From NCBI RefSeq assembly GCF_030544485.1, contig NZ_CP130610.1:1922001-1986000 (forward strand): DNA of 64,000 nt, in the 5' to 3' direction. This document shows positions 45,662 through 54,157 of the stretch, piece after piece. The notes below the pieces were generated by a model. The model was not told the origin of the DNA. It made no database searches and worked only from the letters and a program-made list of their open reading frames with translations. The position numbers and the translations under genes were made by a program. Source of the stretch: Halomonas sp. HAL1. GTDB taxonomy: Bacteria > Pseudomonadota > Gammaproteobacteria > Pseudomonadales > Halomonadaceae. Within the stretch, counting starts at the first letter, position 1, and each line of letters begins with the position of its first letter.

Positions 45662-47172
45662 GAAATCCTCGGCGCTTTGTGCTGACTGTTATGTTTGAAT
45701 TTTTTGTAGGCCATGGTGATTAGCGGAGATAGCCATAGCAAAATAACGAGGGCACCTAGACCTGCACTAATAGGGCGGGAAAAGAAGCTGAGTAGATCGC
45801 CATTGCTTTTGAGCATTGAGCTCATAAAACTGTTTTCCAATGTCGTTCCTAACACCAAGCCAAGGATCGCAGGCGCCATGGGAAAGTCACATCGGGCGAG
45901 AATTGAGGCGATAAAGCCGATCAGCAACATAATCCATACATCAGTAATCGAATTATTGATGGAGAAGGCGCCTACAATGCAGAAGCATAAGATGATCGGC
46001 ATTAGGATTTTGCGGGGCGTTAAGATGAATACCTTGGCGGATTTTATCGCCGCATAGCCAATCGGTAGCATGATTAAATTGGCAAGAAAGAACACGATGA
46101 AAAGGGCATAGATCAAGCCGGTGCCATCCATAAAAATGGTGGGGCCAGGGTTCATGCCTTTCATATAGAGTACGCCGATTACAATGGCGGTTATCGAGTC
46201 ACCCGGAATCCCGAATACCAGGGCCGGCACCCAAGCGCCGCTAATCCCCGAGTTATTGGCAGAGCTGGCATCGACAATGCCTTCAATATGACCGGTACCA
46301 TAGTTCTGTTTCTGTTTAGAGCGGCCTTTGCCAACGGCATAAGAGATCCACGCTGCAATGTCAGCCCCCGCGCCGGGAAGTGCGCCAATCAGTGTTCCAA
46401 TCGAGCTTCCTCTTATCATGTTCGGCCAATAAGCTTTTAAATGCTTTGGTGCCTGCTTGAAAACGCTGTCTTTGGATAACGACGGCAGCTCTCTGCCCTC
46501 ATTGCGCGAACCATAAAACAGCATTAGTTCGTTGAGTGCGAACATGCCGATCATTACCGGAATAAAGTTAATACCTCCCATTAAGTCTGGAATGCCGAAA
46601 GTGAAGCGGGGGGCGCCGCTCATCATATCCAGACCAACCGTCGAAAGCAGTAAACCGATCATCAAAGAGAGAAATGCTTTAACCCTGGAGCCAATAGAGA
46701 TAAAAATCGAGCAACTTAGCCCCAGTAGTGCCAGCCAAAAATATTCAAAAGAGCTGAATTGGAGTGCCACTTCAGCTAATGAAGGTGAAACAAAGACCAG
46801 TACTAGCGTCCCGAATAGACCGCCAAATACCGAACAGATCAAGTTCATGCCCAGTGTTTCTCTGGCTCGGCCCTTGTGTGCCAATAGATGTGAATCGGCG
46901 ACATAGGCAGCCGAAGAGGGCGTACCGGGAATGTTCAAATAGGTGGCGGGAATATCCCCGGCAAAGATAGCCATGGCCGATGTGGTAACAATGGCGGCAA
47001 TAGCGGGGGTCGGATCCATGTAGAAGGTAATCGGTACCAAGAGTGCAACCGCCATCGTGGCGGTTAACCCTGGCACCGCTCCCACGAACACACCAAATAT
47101 GGCGGCCGCAAAGATAACCAGCATTGTTTCTACATTGAAAACGAGCTGCAGCCCTAACAGAAAAGCTTCCAT
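45658..47172 (-). CDS. tctA: Tripartite tricarboxylate transporter large permease TctA
   Basis: A 504-residue polytopic permease of the TctA family, normal length. Typical sequences: FAAAIFGVFVGAVPGLTATM, ALLVPITFYMDPTPAIAAIV, GDIPATYLNIPGTPSSAAY and the second-half repeat LIGALPGAGADIAAWISYAV with VPALVFGIPGDSITAIVIGV. It carries the substrate with a sodium or proton gradient after delivery by TctC. It lies 3 bases after tctB and overlaps the dehydrogenase gene. Confidence 0.93.
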   Translation of the reverse strand: MEAFLLGLQLVFNVETMLVIFAAAIFGVFVGAVPGLTATMAVALLVPITFYMDPTPAIAAIVTTSAMAIFAGDIPATYLNIPGTPSSAAYVADSHLLAHKGRARETLGMNLICSVFGGLFGTLVLVFVSPSLAEVALQFSSFEYFWLALLGLSCSIFISIGSRVKAFLSLMIGLLLSTVGLDMMSGAPRFTFGIPDLMGGINFIPVMIGMFALNELMLFYGSRNEGRELPSLSKDSVFKQAPKHLKAYWPNMIRGSSIGTLIGALPGAGADIAAWISYAVGKGRSKQKQNYGTGHIEGIVDASSANNSGISGAWVPALVFGIPGDSITAIVIGVLYMKGMNPGPTIFMDGTGLIYALFIVFFLANLIMLPIGYAAIKSAKVFILTPRKILMPIILCFCIVGAFSINNSITDVWIMLLIGFIASILARCDFPMAPAILGLVLGTTLENSFMSSMLKSNGDLLSFFSRPISAGLGALVILLWLSPLITMAYKKFKHNSQHKAPRIS

Positions 47173-47175
47173 AAT

Positions 47176-47646
47176 CTAACCCCAAAAATTCATTAGCCCT
47201 TCAGGAAGGGGGATCAGCAGGTATCGCGAGAATAGGAAATAAATCGTTAACGACGCGACGAAGGAGACCAGCAGTGCTAAAGGTAGGGAAGTTTTTCTCA
47301 CCAGCATAAGTACGAACATAATGATGGCTAGGCAAAGGGCCGCGCCAAGAAACTCGCTCGCGAATATATAAAAAATAATGAGTGCTATAGGGAGGAGCGA
47401 GACAAGCACGGAACGCAAGTCGAAGAAATTTCCCACATTCGCATCGGTGCCTGACAGTTGACGTTTTAGCGTAGGTAGCTGCGTTGCCGAAAGTACTAGG
47501 CCCCCTATGAGAAACCCTCCCCCAATGAGGGAGGGAAACAGAGATGGACCATATTGAAGACTCGCCATTGTTGGGTACTGACTAGCGACAGTTAACACGA
47601 CGGCGCCAAGCAGCATGAAGGCTAGCCCCAAGAGGAGATCTCTCAT
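47176..47646 (-). CDS. tctB: Tripartite tricarboxylate transporter small permease TctB
   Basis: A 156-residue four-helix membrane protein of the TctB family, which pairs with TctA. It opens with LLLGLAFMLLGAVVLTVASQ, has PSLFPSLIGGGFLIGGLVLS and ends SRYLLIPLPEGLMNFWG, a common TctB ending. It sits between tctC and tctA on the minus strand, the standard order, 13 bases after tctC. Confidence 0.9.
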   Translation of the reverse strand: MRDLLLGLAFMLLGAVVLTVASQYPTMASLQYGPSLFPSLIGGGFLIGGLVLSATQLPTLKRQLSGTDANVGNFFDLRSVLVSLLPIALIIFYIFASEFLGAALCLAIIMFVLMLVRKTSLPLALLVSFVASLTIYFLFSRYLLIPLPEGLMNFWG

Positions 47647-47659
47647 GTTGATTATCCCC

Positions 47660-48640
47660 TTATTGGCTCAGACCAACGCTCTCAACAATGTCGCCATACA
47701 CGGCATCCATTTCGACCATTAGCTCACCAAACTCTTCAGCATTACGCCATTCGGTGCCAAAGCCTTGTTTAGCCATGAAGTCTTGATAGGTATCGCTGTT
47801 GTAGGCGGCCTCTAGCGCTTCCTCGAGGGTCGCTACGATCTCCTCATCCATACCTTTGGGGCCAGTAATGCCTCGCCATTCACCGACGAGATAATCACTG
47901 CCGATGGCTTCATTAATGGTGGGTACATCGGGGAAGCTGTTAATACGCTCTGGTGACATTACGCCAAGGCTTTTGGCTCGACCGGCTTCGATCATTGAGC
48001 GACCTTCAGGAACAGAGCTCGGCACAATATCGATACCACCGGCAGCGAGTTCCGTCATTGCTGGCGCCGCGCCCTGGCTAGGGATCCAGGTCACACGGTT
48101 GGCCTCAAGCCCCTGATCCATTAGGAAGCCCGCAAAGGCAAGGTGCCATACGCCACCTTGACCTGTACCTGAGGCTTTAAAGGTGCCCATGGGTTGCTCA
48201 GCAATAGCATCAACGAGTTCTTGGACTGAATCGTAAGGCGCATCGGCGGCTACTTGAATGCCGGCGTAATCAAAGTTGATCTGGCCAATCGGAGTGAAAT
48301 CTTCATACGTCAGGTCGGTCAGGCCCTGCCAGTGCATCATGTTGAGCTCACCGGTAGCCAAGCCCAAGGTATAACCATCCGGTTTGGCACTCGCCATGGC
48401 ACTGTGGCCCACCACACCGCTACCACCGGTACGGTTAACCACATTCACCGTTTGGCCTAATTGTTCTTCCAACGCGGCAGCAATAGTGCGCGCGGTTGCA
48501 TCGGTGCCGCCACCTGCGGCCCATGGAACGATGATAGTGATAGGTTTTTCAGGGTAGGCCGCCAGCACCGAGCTGGATGCCGTGAGTAGTAGTAGAGCAG
48601 TAATGCGCTTGAGCGATTTAGTTTTGGTGATTGTTTTCAT
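47660..48640 (-). CDS. tctC: Periplasmic tripartite tricarboxylate-type binding protein TctC
   Basis: About 326 residues from ATG 48640, preceded by GAGG; the longer frame to 48691 lacks a ribosome site. A Sec signal peptide is clear (KSLKRITALLLLTASSSVLA with cleavage before YPEKP). The mature start YPEKPITIIVPWAAGGGTDA is typical of Bug/TctC receptors. Ligand-contact regions include NRTGGSGVVGHSAMASAKPD and WIPSQGAAPAMTELAAGGID. It captures a carboxylate in the periplasm for TctAB. It is first in the minus-strand operon, facing the iron-dependent dehydrogenase gene across a 247-base control region that carries the candidate operator. Confidence 0.92.
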   Translation of the reverse strand: MKTITKTKSLKRITALLLLTASSSVLAAYPEKPITIIVPWAAGGGTDATARTIAAALEEQLGQTVNVVNRTGGSGVVGHSAMASAKPDGYTLGLATGELNMMHWQGLTDLTYEDFTPIGQINFDYAGIQVAADAPYDSVQELVDAIAEQPMGTFKASGTGQGGVWHLAFAGFLMDQGLEANRVTWIPSQGAAPAMTELAAGGIDIVPSSVPEGRSMIEAGRAKSLGVMSPERINSFPDVPTINEAIGSDYLVGEWRGITGPKGMDEEIVATLEEALEAAYNSDTYQDFMAKQGFGTEWRNAEEFGELMVEMDAVYGDIVESVGLSQ

Positions 48641-48695
48641 GTGAGCCTCGGGTTTTTGTGTATTTGTAGGTTGGCAAAACAAATCTAGCATTAAC

Positions 48696-48716
48696 GACCA
48701 TTGTGTTCAATAATCA
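48696..48716 (+). promoter_or_regulatory. Candidate operator between tctC and the Fe-dependent dehydrogenase (copy 2)
   Basis: GACCATTGTGTTCAATAATC plus A, core ATTGTGTTCAAT at 48700-48711. It matches the reverse complement of the copy at 40962-40982 at 18 of 21 positions. It lies 56 bases before the tctC start and 172 bases before the other divergent gene. A shared regulator, probably the GntR protein, would tie the two transcripts together. Confidence 0.6.
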
Positions 48717-48887
48717 TATTTTGTAGATTTTAGTTCAATTTTGACGCGACTTCTCTAGCTTGATTGAGCTGGAATTGGTCGAAATTACGCTCCGCGATAT
48801 CTGCTTGTGGCGTTGCATCAACAGGCTTGTTCGCAGGGCGAGAGTAAGTTATTACTTAAAAACACTAACAATTCCAAAGGTAATGAA

Positions 48888-50024
48888 ATGGCACTAATCA
48901 ACTATGTCACTCAAATTCAATTTGATTTCGGGGCCGCCTCGTTGCTGCAGCAGGAGTGCGACCGGCTGGGCATTCGACATCCTATGGTGGTGACCGATGC
49001 GGGAGTGCGGGCCGCAGGTATTGTCGACCAGGTACTGAAGCATCTTCGCGATCCTAATCCGGCCATTTATGATCAAACGCCTCCCAACCCCAATGAGGCG
49101 GCCGTTCGTGAAGCCGTTGCGCAATACCGTGAAGGTGGTTTCGATGGCCTCATTGCGATTGGTGGCGGCTCCTCAATCGATCTTGCTAAAGGCGTGGCCA
49201 TTTGCGGTACCCATGAAGGCTCTTTGAAGTCCTTCGCTGTGGTTGAGGGAGGCTCAGAGCGAATTACCGCCGCAACGGCACCGGTCATCGCAATTCCGAC
49301 AACGGCAGGCACCGGGAGTGAAGTCGGCCGCGGAGCGATTCTGATTCTGGAAGATGGGCGTAAAGTCGGCCTGTTATCACCCCATCTGGTACCTAAATCT
49401 GCTATTTGTGACCCTGAATTAACGTTGAGCCTGCCCGCTCAAATGACGGCAGCCACGGGAATGGACGCCTTATCCCATTGCCTTGAAACGTTCATGTCTG
49501 CGGCCTTTAATCCGCCTGCTGACGGCATTGCGTTGGATGGACTGCGCCGCGGCTGGCTGAATATTGAGCGGGCGACGCGCCACCCGGGTGATCGAGAAGC
49601 ACGCATGAATATGATGAGTGCCTCGATGCAGGGGGCAATGGCCTTTCAGAAAGGATTAGGCTGCGTACACAGTTTGAGTCATTCGTTAGGCGGTATTAAT
49701 CCGCGCCTTCATCACGGCACGCTCAACGCCATTTTCCTGCCCGCAGTTATTGAGTTCAATTCCAGCTGCGAGTCCGTAAAGCATGAGCAAAAGCTTGAAC
49801 GCATCGCTCAGACGATGCAGCTCAATAGCCCCGCTGATATTGGACCGGCTATTAAAGACATGAGTAAGCGTCTCGATTTACCCATGGGGTTAGCGGAATT
49901 GGACGTGTCCGAAGCGCTTTTCCCCCGAATTATTAAAGGCGCCTTGGCTGATCACACTCATAAAACGAATCCGCGCGTTGCGAGTGAGCAGGATTATCAG
50001 TGGATGCTTGAACAATCCCTATAA
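48888..50024 (+). CDS. Iron-containing (type III) alcohol dehydrogenase
   Basis: About 378 residues from ATG 48888, with AAAGG upstream; the frame open to 48807 is not preferred. NAD-binding motif: LIAIGGGSSIDLAKGVAI, then IPTTAGTGSEVGRGAIL. Metal ligands: Asp and His in GMDALSHCLETFMSAA, His in GCVHSLSHSLGG and His in NPRLHHGTLNAIF. The family oxidises or reduces primary alcohols, lactaldehyde, 4-hydroxybutyrate or maleylacetate. It lies 30 bases before the SDR gene, in one transcript facing tctC, so it likely acts on an intermediate of the transported acid. Substrate unknown. Confidence 0.88.
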   Translation: MALINYVTQIQFDFGAASLLQQECDRLGIRHPMVVTDAGVRAAGIVDQVLKHLRDPNPAIYDQTPPNPNEAAVREAVAQYREGGFDGLIAIGGGSSIDLAKGVAICGTHEGSLKSFAVVEGGSERITAATAPVIAIPTTAGTGSEVGRGAILILEDGRKVGLLSPHLVPKSAICDPELTLSLPAQMTAATGMDALSHCLETFMSAAFNPPADGIALDGLRRGWLNIERATRHPGDREARMNMMSASMQGAMAFQKGLGCVHSLSHSLGGINPRLHHGTLNAIFLPAVIEFNSSCESVKHEQKLERIAQTMQLNSPADIGPAIKDMSKRLDLPMGLAELDVSEALFPRIIKGALADHTHKTNPRVASEQDYQWMLEQSL

Positions 50025-50054
50025 ATCGATCACTGGCGAAACAGGAGCAGAAAG

Positions 50055-50843
50055 ATGGAACTGGGAATTGAAGGTCGTTGGGCACTGGTGTGTGCCGCGA
50101 GTAAAGGTCTCGGAAAGGGGTGTGCAGAGGCGTTGGTCACGGAGGGTGTGAATGTCGTCATCAATGCACGCTCCTCCCAATTGTTGGAAGAAACAGCAAC
50201 ACATTTGCGGCACCTGAATCCAAACGTGACAGTTCTCACCGTGGCAGGTGATATTTCACAAGAAACGACACGCCAAGCGGCGCTAGCCGCTTGCCCGCAA
50301 ATAGATATATTGATTAACAATGCAGGCGGTCCACCCCCAGGGGACTTTCGAGATTGGTCACGTCAGGACTGGTTAGACGCTGTCGATGTCAATATGGTCA
50401 CACCGATTGAGCTCATCAAGGCAACGGTTGATGCAATGGCGGAACGGGGCTTTGGTCGGGTGGTTAATATCACCTCAGCAGCCGTTAAAGCACCCATCGA
50501 TATTTTGGGGCTATCCAATGGGGCTCGCAGTGGATTGACGGGCTTTATCGCGGGGTTGGCTCGTCAGCCGCAGCTTGCTGGGCGCAACGTGACCATTAAT
50601 AACTTGTTGCCTGGCTCTTTTGATACTGATCGTTTAAAAAACACTCATCAAGGGGTCGCAAAATCGTCTGGCCAGGACTACGACAATGTGCGCGAATCCT
50701 TTCGTCAAAAAGTCCCTTCCCAGCGCTTTGGCACCGCTGAAGAGTTTGGCGCCTTCTGTGCGTTTCTTTGCAGTGTTCAAGCTGGATATATGACCGGTCA
50801 AAATATACTGCTGGATGGTGGCAGTTACCCGGGAACGTATTGA
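50055..50843 (+). CDS. SDR-family oxidoreductase with altered catalytic Tyr-Lys motif
   Basis: A 262-residue Rossmann-fold protein. The cofactor motif is ALVCAASKGLGKGCAEALV and the NAG motif DILINNAGGPPPGD. The catalytic Ser region is VVNITSAAVKAPIDI. Where the classical YxxxK is expected the sequence reads LGLSNGARSGLTGF, with Ser (or Leu) and Arg in place of Tyr and Lys. I recall a FabG-like SDR subgroup with this NxxR pattern. The ending MTGQNILLDGGSYPGTY is typical. It may act by a different mechanism or on another substrate than FabG. It follows the iron-dependent dehydrogenase and ends at a strong hairpin. Confidence 0.85.
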   Translation: MELGIEGRWALVCAASKGLGKGCAEALVTEGVNVVINARSSQLLEETATHLRHLNPNVTVLTVAGDISQETTRQAALAACPQIDILINNAGGPPPGDFRDWSRQDWLDAVDVNMVTPIELIKATVDAMAERGFGRVVNITSAAVKAPIDILGLSNGARSGLTGFIAGLARQPQLAGRNVTINNLLPGSFDTDRLKNTHQGVAKSSGQDYDNVRESFRQKVPSQRFGTAEEFGAFCAFLCSVQAGYMTGQNILLDGGSYPGTY

Positions 50844-50859
50844 GCAACATTCGTTTCAA

Positions 50860-50910
50860 CAACATCGGCGTGGCGAGTTTCATTAAAGTGCAATCGTCAC
50901 GCCGATGTTG
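50860..50910. terminator. Strong bidirectional hairpin between the SDR and reductase genes
   Basis: CAACATCGGCGTGGCGA at 50860-50876 pairs with TCGTCACGCCGATGTTG at 50894-50910: 13 perfect pairs, then a G-T pair and 3 more, with a 17-base loop. It lies between convergent genes. T-rich tails are weak on both strands, but the stem is the strongest in the window. Confidence 0.65.
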
Positions 50911-50962
50911 CTTCTGCTTTTAATCAGCAGACATTCAATCTCGGCTCGCTGAATGGGGCTGC

Positions 50963-51850
50963 TTACTGATTTTGTTCATTACGCCGCATGCTTGCGTCGT
51001 AAAGCCGGGGCACATATTGATCGTTGCCCAACGCCTGTTCAGCTTGCTTTAACACCTCGCGCAAGGCGGGCAGCATCATACTATCAAAACCAGAGGCTGC
51101 TATCGTTTCGCTTAAATAACCCATGTCCTTACCGGCGTTACCCAGGCTAAAGCGCAAGCGTGTTTCATCTGCTTCCAGAACCCACGGCATCACGGCGTTG
51201 AACATGGCACTATTGGCGCCCCCTTGTGAACACACTTCATATAGCTTGTGTTGATCAACATCCAAGTTAGCCGCCATGGCCGCGGCTTCTGCCGCCAGGG
51301 CAGCAGCGCCAAGCGATAGATAGTTGTTGATCAGTTTGAGTTTGTGGGCGGAACCTAGCTCACCAACATGAAATATATTTTCAGCGAATGATTCTATGGC
51401 TGGCCGGGCCTGGTCGACTACTTTTTTGCTCCCACCCACCATGACATTGAGCCGTCCTTCGCGGGCCTCCTTTGGTGTTCTTGCTAATGGGGCGTCCAAC
51501 AGGTGGCATCCTGCGGCTTCGATACTCGCGGATAATCGTTGTGTCGATTGAGGTAGCGATGTCGAGCAATCGACGATAATCAAACCAGGCTTCGCGCCAG
51601 CAAGAAGACCCTCAGTGCCCAGAGTAATGTTTTCCATTTGCTCACTGGTACTGACACAGATAAAAACTAAATCACTGCGTGATGCAACTTCAGCAGGTGT
51701 TCCTACCTCGTTTGCTCCCAACTGACATAGTGCTTCGATTGGTGCACGATTTCGATGCGCCATGATAGTCAAAGGAAAATTATGCTTAATAAGGTTGGTG
51801 GCCATACCCTGGCCCATCAAGCCAAGTCCTATAAAGCCAATTTTTAGCAT
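50963..51850 (-). CDS. Second 3-hydroxyisobutyrate/tartronate-semialdehyde-type reductase
   Basis: A 295-residue beta-hydroxyacid dehydrogenase. Cofactor motif IGFIGLGLMGQGMATNLIKH, substrate loop LLDAPLARTPKEAREGRLNVM and catalytic Lys region GSAHKLKLINNYLSLGAA. Compared with the paralogue at 43668-44558 the substrate loop reads APLARTPKEA rather than APVSGGEKGA, which points to a different substrate. It is alone on the minus strand, converging with the SDR gene. It may still serve the same pathway. Its own upstream DNA shows no copy of the ATTGTGT operator. Confidence 0.85.
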   Translation of the reverse strand: MLKIGFIGLGLMGQGMATNLIKHNFPLTIMAHRNRAPIEALCQLGANEVGTPAEVASRSDLVFICVSTSEQMENITLGTEGLLAGAKPGLIIVDCSTSLPQSTQRLSASIEAAGCHLLDAPLARTPKEAREGRLNVMVGGSKKVVDQARPAIESFAENIFHVGELGSAHKLKLINNYLSLGAAALAAEAAAMAANLDVDQHKLYEVCSQGGANSAMFNAVMPWVLEADETRLRFSLGNAGKDMGYLSETIAASGFDSMMLPALREVLKQAEQALGNDQYVPRLYDASMRRNEQNQ

Positions 51851-52132
51851 TTTCTTACTCCCTTTTATAAGGTTGTTAGGGTGGCAATAAGAGTAAAAAG
51901 AGAAGGCGGTTGTGCATCGCTATGAATTCAGGTTACACCCTCTTAGGCAAGCCAGCATCTCACTTTGATTTTGTTTGTTCTGCAACGTAACTACTAGTAA
52001 AGAGAATACGATGACGGCGTGCCACTATGGTGATGGCAAATTCATCCTGCTAGCACCAAAGGGTAGTGATAAATAGTACTTTCCGTTAAGCTCCTCAGCA
52101 ATTTTTACCATTGTCTGCGTTGAGGTGAGTGT

Positions 52133-52969
52133 ATGTGTAGCCTTCTAAGGCTGTCTGCAATAGCACTATCAGTACTCATGATAGCGGGTTGTTCAGACCC
52201 TAAAATTGACACAAGCTCCATGCCAGCGTCAGTCGTCTCGGTCGAAAAAGTGCGCAACTCGCTGCCTACTTATAAGCGCGACGATTTTGATCAAGGGCTC
52301 ATCATTATTTCGACGGCATCGACATTTAACAGCATTGACATTCTTAATCCTAACCGTATGAACGCGGCGGAGATCGCTGAGTCAGCCAATATGCAAATGC
52401 ATGGATTGACTGGCGATCAGGTTATTCAGCGCGCCGATCAAATACTTCGCGAGCGCCGGTCACGAGAGCGTGAGCAAGCTATGCGCACGCTAACACGATT
52501 GGAAGAGAAACAAGCTAAGGCGAACAGCGACCAGCAGCAGTTAGCGCGTTTCAGTATTGATAATGCTCGCTATTATATGAGTGAGAGCCCTTATGGTGCT
52601 CCTGAGCCGGTGATTGATCTTGAAGTAACGAATGCCACTGATAAGGTCATTACCGAGCTGTCTTTAAGAGGTATCGTTACCAGTCCTGACCGCTCACAGC
52701 CTTGGATCGATGAGCAATTCTACTACGTTGTGCCAGGGGGAATTGAGCCGGGAGAGACGCTGGCCTGGAGTCTTGCGCCTAATCGTTTTGGCCCCTGGGG
52801 AGAACCTCAGATACCTAGTAATGCAGAACTGACAGTTAGCTTGGAAGGCCTGCGAGGAGCTGAAAAGCAGCCATTATGGGACTCCCCAGCGCTGAGCGAA
52901 AGCGAAGTTACCAAGCTAGAGCGTCTTCGGGAGGAGTATGGCGGTGTGGCGTTATCGAACGTGGAATAA
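52133..52969 (+). CDS. DUF6694-type lipoprotein
   Basis: A 278-residue protein with a lipoprotein signal peptide: LSAIALSVLMIAGCSD, lipobox Ile-Ala-Gly-Cys with Cys20 as the lipid site. Asp is not at +2 (Ser is), so sorting to the outer membrane is expected. Residues about 24-115 (PKIDTSSMPASVVSVEKVRN) resemble the DUF6694 lipoproteins. A helical, charged segment (about 100-140; RERRSREREQAMRTLTRLEE) follows, then a beta-rich domain (about 150-250) with DLEVTNATDKVITELSLRGI, like extracellular bacterial domains. The biological role is unknown. The gene is alone, ends at a good terminator and its start has GAGG upstream. Confidence 0.75.
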   Translation: MCSLLRLSAIALSVLMIAGCSDPKIDTSSMPASVVSVEKVRNSLPTYKRDDFDQGLIIISTASTFNSIDILNPNRMNAAEIAESANMQMHGLTGDQVIQRADQILRERRSREREQAMRTLTRLEEKQAKANSDQQQLARFSIDNARYYMSESPYGAPEPVIDLEVTNATDKVITELSLRGIVTSPDRSQPWIDEQFYYVVPGGIEPGETLAWSLAPNRFGPWGEPQIPSNAELTVSLEGLRGAEKQPLWDSPALSESEVTKLERLREEYGGVALSNVE

Positions 52970-53008
52970 GCATCGTATGGAATACATAAGGGAGGCTGTA
53001 CTATAAAA

Positions 53009-53034
53009 CGCCCTAACGTTTGAATGTTAGGGCG
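53009..53034. terminator. Rho-independent-type hairpin after the lipoprotein gene
   Basis: CGCCCTAAC (53009-53017) and GTTAGGGCG (53026-53034) form a perfect 9-bp stem with an 8-base loop. AAAA precedes it and CATATATTTT follows, so it can serve both the lipoprotein gene and the convergent small gene. Confidence 0.75.
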
Positions 53035-53070
53035 CATATATTTTAGCGGTTACCCGCTATTTGAAGTTAT

Positions 53071-53271
53071 TTACTCTTTGGCTTCATGATCTGCCAGCGC
53101 AGCCACTATGGCTTCTTCCCACTGTCCTTCCGTTAGCCCCCAATGTTCCATTTCTGCTTGGTCGGGGCTGCCTTCGGCGGCATCGCGTAATTTATCAACG
53201 CTACTGCTTTCATAGCAGTGTTTGGCAAAATCCTTTGTTTTTACGTCTTGTAACTGATTAATCATCGACAT
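53071..53271 (-). CDS. Small acidic protein of unknown function
   Basis: A 66-residue frame with AAGGA before its ATG and a terminator at its end. It is soluble and acidic, rich in Glu and Ala, with MEHWGLTEGQWEEAIVAALA, a helical segment with two Trp. No family recognised. A single Cys and no membrane segment are present. The ribosome site and the flanking terminator support a real gene. Confidence 0.6.
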   Translation of the reverse strand: MSMINQLQDVKTKDFAKHCYESSSVDKLRDAAEGSPDQAEMEHWGLTEGQWEEAIVAALADHEAKE

Positions 53272-53392
53272 GGTGAGTTCCTTTCAATGGTTCGTCGTGA
53301 GGCAAGGCCTCTAAGTGTAGCTATTCTGGCTCTTTTTTTCTGCAATGGTTCCCGATATTGCTTAATTAGGGCGAAAAGGGCGCGGCGATTCC

Positions 53393-54124
53393 TTAGCTGG
53401 CCAACCAGGCATCGATAAAAATTTTGCAAGCGATACCCGCCAGTAGCAGCATAATCAGATTATCAAACCAGCGATGGGGTAGTCGCTTGCCCAAATGCGC
53501 GCCAAGCGGCATGGCGACCACAATAATGATCAAAGCAACAACGCTGTAAAGAGAACGCTCTAGGGTTAAAATGCCCGCGCTTAAAAGCGCTGGAATTTGC
53601 ACGCTGGTAATGGCAACAAAAAAGACTGAAATGGAGCCGATAAAGACACGACGTTCCAGTTGCATGGCATTTAGAAATGTCACTGAGGCGGGGGCCGACA
53701 TTCCTGCGGCGCCTTGCAATACTCCCGCCAGTAACCCAGCGGGGATCACCATTCGCTCAGCGACATTAAACGGCAGAGCCATACGGCGTCTTGCCACCTT
53801 AATAGCCAAATAGAGCACAATCGCGCTCGCCACCCCCAGGGATAGTAGCTCTGCTGAAAGTACCACCAGCCCCCACGTTCCAAGCACAATGCCCAGACCA
53901 CCTGCTAGTGAAAAGAGTGCCAAAAACCGTAATGGCAGTAAGTGTCGACGGTATTGCCACACCTGTAAGGCATTACTTATCAGGTTGGGTGCAACCAGTA
54001 CCGCAATCGCGAGCTGCACATTGTAGAGCATAGTGAGCACGGGCACGACGATGACCGGTACACCAGATCCAATAGCGCCTTTGACGATACCAGCGGCTAA
54101 TAGCGTCATTAACGCAATCAACAT
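53393..54124 (-). CDS. TSUP-family (TauE/SafE) membrane permease
   Basis: A 243-residue membrane protein with about eight helices in two similar halves. TSUP marks: AAGIVKGAIGSGVPVIVVPV in the first half and AGLLAGVLQGAAGMSAPASV in the second. Members are proposed to export sulfite, sulfoacetate or other small organic anions. It is 33 bases after ppnN on the same strand and may share its transcript. The neighbourhood gives no sulfur-metabolism context, so the substrate is left open. Confidence 0.88.
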   Translation of the reverse strand: MLIALMTLLAAGIVKGAIGSGVPVIVVPVLTMLYNVQLAIAVLVAPNLISNALQVWQYRRHLLPLRFLALFSLAGGLGIVLGTWGLVVLSAELLSLGVASAIVLYLAIKVARRRMALPFNVAERMVIPAGLLAGVLQGAAGMSAPASVTFLNAMQLERRVFIGSISVFFVAITSVQIPALLSAGILTLERSLYSVVALIIIVVAMPLGAHLGKRLPHRWFDNLIMLLLAGIACKIFIDAWLAS

Positions 54125-54157
54125 AGCGGCATCCCGGTTTCTTTCAATTGATGACTG

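Noticed and set aside
53393..54124. Reading the TSUP permease, Ldh2 protein and dehydratase as a sulfolactate pathway
   Set aside because: The dehydratase is a fused UxaA/GarD-type protein rather than split SuyA/SuyB, and the permease is in a separate transcript with ppnN.
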